From Paulownia fortunei (taxonomy: Eukaryota > Streptophyta > Magnoliopsida > Lamiales > Paulowniaceae): a DNA stretch of 64,000 bases. The stretch is taken from contig CM033119.1 in assembly GCA_019321725.1 (NCBI GenBank), positions 3,497,865-3,561,864 of the forward strand, in the 5' to 3' direction. The notes beneath the pieces were generated by a model. The model ran no database searches, was not told the origin of the DNA, and saw only the letters and a list, made by a program, of their open reading frames with translations. Below, piece by piece: positions 45,563-55,343 of the stretch (positions are counted from its first letter, which is position 1; each line of letters begins with the position of its first letter). Made by a program: the position numbers and the translations under genes.

Positions 45563-46380
45563 CTAATGGCAGAGAACATTAAGAAGAGAAACTCTAGTTT
45601 TGATTAGACTCCTAAAGAAGGCTTCTAAGCCCTCTTCAAGTTCCTGGATGCACATTTCTGTTGCTGTCAACTGCTTCAAAGTGATATTGTCCACGCCGTT
45701 TCTTGTCTTGCGGATGTTCAAGAAACACAAGTCATCAACACCGCTTTCTTGCTCTATTTCACAATGTACACGACTGGTTTGAGCGAACTTGGAAAACAAT
45801 GACCAACTTCTTTGCTTTGATCTTCCCTTTGCCCCAGACACGAGTATCAATACAGACTTTAGGACCGAGAAATCAAGGGCCTCTGTTTCCTTCAGCATCG
45901 TGCCAATGGCCTTAAGATCATAGTCTTTGTCTGGGAGTGCTGCAGAACTTTGGTTGAAGCTCTTCAAATTCTTGATGCACTTGTTGACCATTTTATTGAT
46001 CTTCTTTCTTGAGGCCACATAAGCATTGATGTCATCTGCTTTTCTCCTAATGGAGGATTCAAGCTCTTGAACAGATTCCTTGGTTAAACACACAATATCT
46101 CTAGAAAATCCACAAAGATCCACAAGCCTGAGAGATCCCTCGAGCAACTCATTTATCCAATTTTCACCTTGTTCATGAGAGAGGGCTTGTTGGAGTGAAG
46201 GCATCTGAATCAGATTATTGATGCCTTCATGCAAATCTCTGAGGCTAGCCAAATTTGCACATATAGAAGTGGATGATGTTGATGTTGAGGCCTTTAACCT
46301 GCACAAATGATCTTCGACATCATCCATTACTGGATGAGATTTGATGGCAAACTGTTTGATCGAGAATGGAAGTTGGCCAT
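45563..46380 (-). pseudogene. DUF241/BPS1-like copy K (class 2), frameshifted at codon 13, possibly N-truncated
   Basis: The usual ATG at 46380 opens MANFHSRSNSLPS, then a missing base (CCATCTAAATC reads CCATCAAATC) leads to TAA four codons later. From the internal ATG at 46327 (MDDVEDHLCRL) the frame is open for 254 aa to 45563. A shortened protein lacking 22 residues is therefore conceivable. The tail is nearly that of copy J (GVDDLCFLN, NGVDNITLKQLTATEM). KASTSTSSTS shows a short deletion relative to class 2. The first ATG in the transcript would still be the frameshifted one (or the upstream ORF), so I call it a probable pseudogene. Confidence 0.65.
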
Positions 46381-46820
46381 CTTTTTCTATCAAAGTGAAC
46401 TCTTTAAGGCTGGATTATACAGTTTGGGTCTTGAGAAAAGACGTTGAGGGCTTGAAGCCATCTCTTTGGCACCAGCTCTTTATAGGAAGATGGAGAAAGA
46501 AAACAAAAGGAATCTGTTGCACCTAGGATGTCTCATCACTGCTGGAAATTGAATTAAATGTGATCATGTTATAATTCAATGCTCCCTGAACCTGGAACAA
46601 CTGAAGATGAAAAAATTCAATCAATAGCTCTTGGCTACATTATATACACTGATCTTGAAGCATTAGGAATCACGACAGCCATTAAGTTGATTTAATAATG
46701 TGGCCTTCCAAAAAACCGAGGCATAATCAGCTGATGATATCTGTTCTTCAATAGAAAGAAGGGAAGAATTTTATTAGGCTGGTGTTTCTGATCTTCAGAC
46801 ATGGAAAAACATAACAAAAT
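46381..46820 (-). promoter_or_regulatory. Promoter block of copy K
   Basis: On the minus strand the TATA box (CCTATAAAG) is at 46478-46486, the upstream ORF begins MASSPQRLFSRPKLY, and TGTCTGAAGATCAGAAAC is near 46785-46802. Unlike neighbours J and L, the TATA box is not expanded. Confidence 0.55.
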
Positions 46821-47629
46821 GGCTCAGGCGAGCATGGTTGAAAAACATGATTGATGTAGTTTGTGCTTTGACAATAATTGGAACTTCATAGTCCTCGTGA
46901 GGAGTAAATTAGTACTGCTGATTCAGATCATGGAAAATGGTCGTAAATTTTCCAATAATTTATCAACCATTAGAAAAAAACAAAATTTTCAGATCTGTAA
47001 TATTTGAAAAGAATGATAGAAATGGGGTTAAAGATTTATATACTGAATTATATAGCTATTTGAATTGGTACTTGTATCAATATGCTCTCTCTTTTTTACA
47101 GAAGCATACAACTCTCAGATAATGAAGGAAATGTAACACAGATGCACGAGTTCAGTTTAAACATGTTTTGACAAGCAATGGCTACTTTGTGGCCTCAAGC
47201 TTTAGTTGCACTATGATATTAAATCAATACTCATTCAGATCATAAAAAATGGTCAATTTCATCCATTAATTAATCAATGATTAAGAACAAGTGGAATCTT
47301 GACAGCCTAGCTCTACACATGATCAATTAGTGATGTTCATATTTTATTGCTGAATTGTGTTATCACATAGCAAATTACTGGAATATTGAATATCTTGATG
47401 TTCACCACACATATCCCTTGTGAAACTAGAACTCTCAGGCTCTCAGCAATTAAAAACAGTTTAGTAATTTTAGATAGATAGATCATAGAGCAATAGATTT
47501 TGGGTTGAGGTTTTGTGCACTGAATTATATAGATAATTAAGTATCAGTATCGATTTTTGAATTCATTTACAGAAGTATACAACTGTATGGTGTGGTCAAA
47601 AATTCAAAAATGAGCCCAAGCCATAGAAG
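46821..47629. other. DUF241 flank relics, no gene
   Basis: 46900-47150 resembles the reverse complement of 2680-2900, and 47480-47629 is the 3' flank of copy L. Short open frames here are not conserved. Confidence 0.45.
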
Positions 47630-48483
47630 CTAATGGCTGAGAACATTAAGAAGAGAAACTCTAGTTTTGACTAAACTTCTAAATAAGGCTTCTAATCCCA
47701 CTTCAATTTCCTGGATGGTCATTTCTGATGCTTTTAACTGCTTCAACATGTTTTTCACGGTCATGCTGTCCATGCTTTTTCGTGACTTGTGGATGTTCAA
47801 GGAACACAATTCCTCAACCCCACTTTCTTGGTCTACCTCAGAATAGACACGGCTGGTTTGCGTGAACTTTGAAAGCAATGACCACCTTCTTTGCTTTGAT
47901 CTTTCCTTTTCTCCAGACAAGAGTATCAATACAGACTTTAGGACCGAGAAATCAAGGGACTCTGTTTCTTTCAGCATTGTCCCAATGGCCTTAAGATTGT
48001 AATCTCTGTCTGGGAGTGCTACAGAGTTTTGGTTGAAGCTCTTTATATTCTTGATGCACTTGTTGGCCATCTTATTAATCTTCTTTCTTGAGGCCACATA
48101 AGTATTAACGTCAACTGCCGTGGCTCTTTCAACTTTATTTCTCCTGATGGAGGATTCAAGAACTTGAACAGATTCCTTGGTTAAATACACAATGTCTCTT
48201 GAAAAACCACAAAGATCCACGAGCTTGAGAGATCCCTCGAGCAACTCGTTTATCCAATTTTCACCTGTTCATGAGAGAGGGCTTGTTGGATTGAAGGCAT
48301 CTGAATCAGATTATTAATGCCCTCATGTAAATCTCTGAGGCTAGCCAAGTTTGCACATACAGAAGTGGCTGATGTCGATGTGGCTTCTGAGGCCTTTAAC
48401 CTGCACAAATGATCTTCAATACATTCCATTACTGGATGAGATTGAGATGGAAAACTGTTTGATCGAGTATGGAGATTGGCCAT
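47630..48483 (-). pseudogene. DUF241/BPS1-like copy L (class 1) with one 1-bp deletion
   Basis: The ATG at 48483 opens MANLHTRSNSFPSQSHPVME. Near 48265 the sequence CACCTTGTTC reads CACCTGTTC, so the frame leaves HEQGENW after HEQ and ends at once. The remaining 204 codons, from LEGSLKLVDLCGFSRDIVYL to RVSLLNVLSH, are open. Length is 854 nt against 855 in intact class 1 copies. It is the only lesion, so this is either a very young pseudogene or an assembly error. It is the inverted partner of copy I. Confidence 0.75.
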
Positions 48484-48990
48484 CTTTTCTATCAAAATGT
48501 ACTCTTTGAAGCTGAATGTACAAAAATGTGCCTTGAGAAAAAGATGTCAAGTGCTTGAAGCCATCTTCTTGGTGTCAGCTATATATATATATATATATAT
48601 GGAGATAGATAAAGAAAACAAAAGGAATATTTTCCACCTACAATGTCTCATCACCTGTGAAAATTGAAATAAATATGAGTGTGCACGAGTTCCATGTCCC
48701 CGGATCTTGAACAATTGAAATGAAAAACTCAATCATACAGATCTCAGCTACACTATAATTTTGCTGATCTTGAAGCATGAGGAATCTTGACAGCCATGAA
48801 ATTGATATAATAAAATGTTATTCATATAGCTGACTCACTAATGAGCCAATGTCAAATGTCTCCCAACTGTGAAATGTGGGAATAAAAGATTAATTGTGTT
48901 AGGCTGGAGTTCTTACGATCTTCAGACAGCGCAGAAAATACAAAGGCGCACACGAGTATGAGTAAACCTGTCTTGCTGTAGTCTGTGTTT
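48484..48990 (-). promoter_or_regulatory. Promoter block of copy L with expanded TATA tract
   Basis: A (TA)10 run at 48580-48600 occupies the TATA position and the MASST upstream ORF is present. The distal motif near 48911-48930 is altered in its second half (TGTCTGAAGATCGTAAG). Reverse complement of the copy I block at 36780-37249. Confidence 0.55.
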
Positions 48991-49114
48991 CAACAGCAAC
49001 TCGAATTAAATAGTCCTTGTTGGCGAGTAAATTACTACTAGTTCATTAAGATCATGGAAAATGGTGGATTAATTATCCATAAACTTATCAATCGTTCGCA
49101 AAACACTTAGGAAG

Positions 49115-49385
49115 TGGGATCTCGAATTTGGTCCTCGTTTCTCTCCTGATGCATAGATTATGCGATGTCATTGCCAAGAAAGTGGTTAGTTCTGCTTCCC
49201 CCAACATTCTTAAAAAGGACATGAGGTTCCTGTCCTCGTTTAACAGTTCCAGGGGCAGATTTTTTCTGAACTCCCAAGATAATTTCTACTTAATGCATTT
49301 CCTTTCCATGATACCTTATGACTCATGCATGGCCACATCAACCTCTTCCAAACATTAGTCTCAGAATTTGTTATGAAATGTAGAA
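49115..49385 (-). pseudogene. Decayed fragment of the third DUF241-like type
   Basis: Reverse complement of 36338-36585 with more frame breaks; it shares CTGTTAAACGAGGACAGGAA and CTCATGTCC. It is the outer part of the inverted unit pair. Confidence 0.55.
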
Positions 49386-49699
49386 ACCTGGCATGGCATG
49401 TCAAATCATGGCTGCCTAAGCTTAATTGAGAATAATTCGCGACAATACTTCATAGCAAAACATGGATATCGAATTTAAATAAGGAAGACGGATAGAAAAA
49501 CAATTTTTTTGGCTAGGAAGGAACAGCTATTTCAAGTTAATGTACGTGGAATACGCATAATTCATTAGCTTTTAACCTGCTCAAATCCAAACATAAAAAT
49601 AAATACTCTGATTAAAGCCTAGAAATTAAAGAGTGTGTGGCAATCAAGAGAAACATAGAGGTTGAGAGGATGATACCAAATGAGTGGGGCTATATGGGA

Positions 49700-52600
49700 T
49701 TTAATTTTGCACTTACCTCCGTGAAACTGCAGAATTGAATTTTTTCAAAATCGTTATTGTGATTTTGTATTGCATATAATAGTATATATTTAAATAAATA
49801 TTTTATATGTATATATAAAATGCAATACAAGTATAAAATTAGGATAACATATGGAAACTACTCTCCTAAAGCTTTGCTAATTGCACAAAAAAACTTTCGT
49901 ATAAAAACAAAAGAGCAATCTACATATATCTTGGAATTTGTTCATGGAGCTACAACGATGCATCACCATCCCAATGAGAATTCCAAGTATCCCTCCGTGC
50001 ATGGGACATATATCACTTTCAAGTTTGACTAGAAATTTAGTCTCAAATTTTGACCTTTTTGTGTTTACAATTCTTAATTTGGAATTTTAATTATAATTTT
50101 GTGATTTTTTATTACATATTATACATACATATCATTTATATATAATTAATTTATATATTTAAAATTTAACGTGCATGTATGATATAAAATATAAAATATA
50201 ATATAAAATTATAATAAAAAATTCAAATGCAAAATTCTAAGACCTAAATCTTTAGCACTGATATATTCAGTTTAAATTATTTGTACTATTAGTCAAAAAA
50301 TTCGTTAATATTACCTGGTAACAGTGCCAAGGTAAGTATGTACCGACATAGCAAATTTCCCAAAATCGAGGAGTCACCGATTTTGGACAATATATATTTG
50401 TAGTGATATAAATATCAATTTTGGTATAAGACACGTGCTTTTATCTTCCAAAATAAATATATTGTTCACCAAAGTAGCTTAATGGATCTTATTATAGTGG
50501 ACCCATTGCAACACGCTCTAGCTATTCACTACAAATAATAATAATAATAATAATATTAATAATAAAATATTAAATTATAATATTAAAAAAAGATATTAAG
50601 TGATAATAATTTTTATTTTGCCATAATATAATATTAAAAAATTTATATTGTATCTAAATTATCATTGTATATTTCTCATTAATTGCCTATTATGATAATT
50701 TTATACATAATTTTTCGTCATTAGTTATTAATAGCAATAATTTTTAAACAACTCTTGTCACTAATGAAATTGTTAAAATTATTATTCTGAAAAAATAAAA
50801 ATTAGTAATTAGTAATGATTTTAATTATGATTTGATTTGTTTTCGCTAACATTCTCTTTTTCTTAGAGATTGATAACCATTAATTATACGGGGGGTGGGT
50901 CATAGATTAGTCCATCAAACCATTGGAGCAACATTCTCAATATTTAGGACCTCAAATTAAAATATCTTATTACATTTATAATGTAGTTGAAATAAAGAAG
51001 AAACCAATATGTGATACTCAATAAATTGAAATCTAATGTCGGCAATTCATGTCTAAGTGAGACAAGTCAAAGAATTATACACAGGAGATATACAATAATT
51101 ACATTAAAAAATATCTTCACAAAATAGCCATTCACAATACCTGTTAGAGTAATTATATGATATCATTAATTAATAATTATTATTTTTAAAGATGACAATA
51201 TAAATATATAAAAAAATTACTCTTTTAAATCTCGTCTAGAACTTTATGTACAATTAAACTAAATACATAAAAATTGAACGAAGAGAGTATATATATATAT
51301 ATATATATATCTTACACTTCTACTATGGAGTATGCATCCTAAACTAGTATAGCTTGTTTGTTTACATTTTCAAGTTTTGTTTGTAGTAATTTTTAATTTT
51401 AAAGTATATATTTTATTAAAGTAGAATGGTGAATACCACGCTACTTTTAAAATATTTTAAAATTCTACTAACATGAAACTGATGATAAATTTAAAAATAA
51501 TTCTCATGTCATTATAATTTGAGAGATGAAGAAATCGACATAACCCAATGTAAACTCTTGTATTCAAATAACATTTTCAATCCTACAAAATCAATATTTC
51601 CACAACTATACACATTTTTATTTTTACATAATTCTAAAATAAAATATTTTTTAACATATGAAAGAACCTAAAAATAGAAAACGAAAATGAACACGCAACC
51701 TAAAATCCATGTTACATAGACCCCGTGGACTTAATAATGTACTTGTTTCCTATTTACACTTTCCATTGATGGGGTAAAACAGGGTCCACCTGCCAGACAA
51801 TTTAAATACACATGGCAATAACTCAGTACAACCTTACAGTTATGTCTTACTGCGGCACAGGAGTAATGCCATTTATGCCAAAAGACCATTTACTTTCATC
51901 TATTACCACCTTTGGTGCGACATGTTCGTCATTGTCCTAGTCCTCCAGTCAAACTTAAACAATACACATTAACTGATTTATTTTCTTTCTTTCTTTTTCC
52001 TATGGCTTTTAGAGGTTTGTGTTAAGAGTATTTTTATAAAAACTTGTGCTTTTTCATAAAAATGATGAATTTTTAGAAAATTGGAGAAAGAAGCAATAAA
52101 GTGAAAGCTGGGATGGGCTAAAAAATACGAGTTGGGGGATGGAATTTATTGAGATATTTTCAATTTTTTGGAAGGACAAAATTTTATTATTTAGTAATTA
52201 TATATATGAAATTTATACTAATTTAAAAATTTATGGAGTTGAGGGTTGTTGGAGTTGGGGTGACGGGCGGCGGCATTGGCTCCGTCTCTCTCCTTAAAAG
52301 TGGATAATGTTTGAAAAATGTATTGAAAAGTGCAAATAAATTGAGAAAAAAAAAAGTTTGGTAGTAAAGTTATAGTTTTTTGTTCTTCCTTATTTTTAAT
52401 AAACAAAAGTCCAAAATGCCCCTTAGGTCAGAAATGTGTTTGACTCATATCTTGTTTTTCAAAAAATAATTAAGTGTTTAAAACAACTTTGAAATATTTA
52501 CCTATATATGCCACTGAAATTATCCAACCCTACTTCTAAATTTCAGCTTCATTTAAGTAAATTAACAGCAGATTCACCACTACAAAACATGCTAAAAGAA

Positions 52601-53553
52601 GATTCTATGCTACAATACATGCCAAAATATTTTAAGTCCAACTAGAAGCTAAAAATCACCTTATTATTTTTTCCTAATTTTCCCATATAATGCCTACGTG
52701 CTCTCAATTGAGTCTCTATTTAAAGCATGGATTTTATTTCACGAAACTCTATCATGAGTACAAACATGTCTTGTACGAATATAATGATTCAATGCCTCTT
52801 TCATCGACAATTGAATTTTTTTACTTGAATTAGCAGAAAATTTTAGATTAGAGAGAGAGAGAGAGAGTTCTTTGTTCATCATGAAGCAATTTTATGCTCA
52901 AAATTAATATAATGTAAATGTCAATATCCAAGATGTTTTCCAAAAATAAATTACAATTTTAAGGGTGGAAAAACATTATTTTCGAACATCTTAAAGAGGA
53001 AATCAGAACGGTTCAATATGCAAATGCATATGTTCATACTATTTGTATGCATAATTCACGTGTAAATGATAGCACATAACAGCATAGCTGGACCATCTTT
53101 CATGCCAAAGGCTAAGGCTAAGGTTGAGAGAAATGTAAGGCTGCTATAACTTGTTTTACATACTTGTTTCTTGCTTTCTATTTAAAGTACTGGTTTTTTT
53201 ATTGCAAATTTTATTATATTTTCATCACATGTATAATTTTATACACAATGGAGGAGCATTAATCCATACAATGCAATATAATTTGTAATAGAAAATAATA
53301 TTCATACCAACAAAAACATTACCACTATTGAACAAAAAAAAATCACAGAAAATGGATTTTCACAGCCAATGTTTACAGTTTTATTATAGAACTCTAAGAA
53401 TTTTCACAAGCAAGTACATGACCAAAACAGGGGGAAAAAAAGAGAAAGAAAAAGAATAAGAAAAAGAAAAAGAACCCCTAGGATTCATACTACTTTTAAC
53501 ACATAGAGACAACGCCCTTTGCAGGGAGAAAAAATCAGTGTGTTTTCTGCTAG
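49700..53553. other. Long AT-rich intergenic region
   Basis: No gene recognised. It contains simple repeats: (AAT)n near 50525-50553, (TA)n near 51288-51311 and (GA)n near 52851-52867. The end near 53400-53553 should include the LOG 3' UTR. Confidence 0.45.
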
Positions 53554-53741
53554 TTAACGAGCAATCTCAGAGTGGAGAGTAGTGTTAAGCTCCACTTGTT
53601 CCACCTCCCACCGTGCCTTAGCCACCACTCCATCATGCAGAGGAACGTACTCCTGATACCACACCACAAACCAAAAATGGACCCCCCAACCCCCACCCCC
53701 ACCACCACCATGCACTGAATAAGAACAAAACAAATCAAGAA

Positions 53742-53783
<42 letters not shown>

Positions 53784-54999
53784 ATATATTTTTGTACATA
53801 TATATGTGTATGTGTGTGTGTGCGTGTGTGTGTGGTGATGATAAGATTTAGAATTGTGATTATGCACCTCAAGTTTCTGAACAAGTTCTTGAGCTGTTGG
53901 TGCAGAGACTATAATATGACGCTGAGAGGGCTTAATGAATCCATCATCCACCGCCTTGTCTATGAAGCTCAGCAAGCTGTTATAGTATCCATCCACATTC
54001 AGCAGACCTACCTACAAATCCAGATTAATGAATGGACACATACTGAGAAAATTAAAAGACCTCATAAATGAAATCTAAACAAACTGAAAACAGATGAACT
54101 CACAAAAAAATTAATAATATACGTACTGTATATCAAACAGCCATTCTCGTTTAACATAACTACAAAAAGAAAAAAAAAAAAAAAAAAAGGAATTCCTGTA
54201 ATTTAGAGAGAGAGAAAAGAAGTGGCCAGGTTTACAGGCTTGTCGTGAATCCCCAGCTGGGCCCATGTAATCACTTCTAATAACTCTTCCATGGTGCCAT
54301 ACCCGCCTAATCATGGGTATAAACATGTGTAAGTAATATTTCTTAACGAGAATGAAACTGATAAACAGCGTAATTACATATTGAAAGAAGAAAAAGAACC
54401 GGGAAGAGCAATAAAACAGTCAGAGTGGCGGGCCATTTCTGCTTTCCTTTGGTGCATGTTTGCTACGGGTCGTACCTCCCCTACTGTTTCCCCAGTTATC
54501 TGCACCACTACATGCAAAGAATTAATCCAGTTTCTTTTTCTATTTTTGTTGAGCTAAATCACCAAAAAATAAGAAGAGATATATAGAGTGTGTGTATGTA
54601 TAGATATGTATAAAAATAAAATTAACCTCTTTGGACATTAAGGTTCTGGGAATGATTCTGTCAGCAAAGAATGAAGAAAATAAAATTAGGATTGAAGAGA
54701 GAGAGTATCCTTGTACGGACAAGAATATGACTGTTCAAAGAAATTGACGATTCATGGGGCAAACTGAATTTTTTTTTAAAGTTGAATAGACAAGAGAGTA
54801 CGTACCCTAAAACATGTCGCCCGCCACTATGGACCTCCTTTGAAATCAGTCCCATCAACCCAATGCTGCCCCCTCCATACACAAGATCTAAACTTCTTGA
54901 AACCTTCACAAATTTTAAAGCCCAGAAAAGCTTATCAGTAGAACACAAACCCACAAACATGTCTAGAAAATGGAAAATCATATATATATATATATAATC

Positions 55000-55047
<48 letters not shown>

Positions 55048-55171
55048 CGAGTACCAATTCTTGGCCCAATTCAAGAGCAGCATCTCTATAGCAATCTTTC
55101 TTGCCTGTACTGCTTCCACAGAATACACAAACCCTTTTGAATCTTGATTTCATTTCTTTCTTCTCCTCCAT
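53554..55171 (-). CDS. LOG5: Cytokinin riboside 5'-monophosphate phosphoribohydrolase LOG, seven coding exons
   Basis: LOG enzymes cleave cytokinin nucleotides directly to active free bases and ribose 5-phosphate, mainly in the cytosol. Coding exons on the minus strand are 55055-55171, 54806-54903, 54627-54657, 54400-54499, 54236-54306, 53868-54011 and 53554-53652, all with GT/AG borders. They total 219 aa. Seen are [11 protein letters not shown] (11-21), GGGSIGLMG (49-57), the catalytic-region [10 protein letters not shown] (100-109) and PGGYGTMEE (115-123), the LOG signature, split by an intron inside its first Gly. The tail [20 protein letters not shown] resembles Arabidopsis LOG5/LOG7 more than LOG1/LOG3; this subgroup call is from memory and tentative. 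Exon 3 is only 31 nt. The start at 55171 ([12 protein letters not shown]) is the first ATG in frame. No lesions; likely functional. Confidence 0.93.
53746..53834. repeat. (TA)n...(TG)n microsatellite in LOG intron 6
   Basis: A TA run of about 30 bp, a broken TATG/TACA stretch and a TG run lie within intron 53653-53867. Chance open frames through it give Tyr/Ile-rich peptides that are not real. Confidence 0.9.
54979..55047. repeat. (TA)n(TG)n microsatellite in LOG intron 1
   Basis: Two TA runs separated by ATCA and then about 13 TG units lie within intron 54904-55054. The tract ends only 7 bp from the splice donor of exon 1. Confidence 0.9.
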
Positions 55172-55334
55172 TTTATCTTAAATGTGGGGTTGTGAGATAA
55201 TGGGAGGGGAAGGGGTTGGTGTACTAGTCTTTTGGGTTTGGACGACGTCAACAGTTTCCCCAGAGGGAAGACTTTTCTGTGCTACTGTATTCTCTCCGCA
55301 GGTTATAATACCAAAAGGAAACACGCAACGACTA

Positions 55335-55343
55335 CTATATATA
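55335..55343 (-). promoter_or_regulatory. Possible TATA box of LOG
   Basis: TATATATAG on the plus strand (CTATATATA on the minus) lies about 165 bp upstream of the LOG start codon. Confidence 0.4.

Noticed and set aside
53550..53996. 148-codon open frame rich in His, Thr, Tyr and Ile
   Set aside because: It reads through LOG exon 6 into intron 6 and its microsatellite; splice sites and homology define the real exons.
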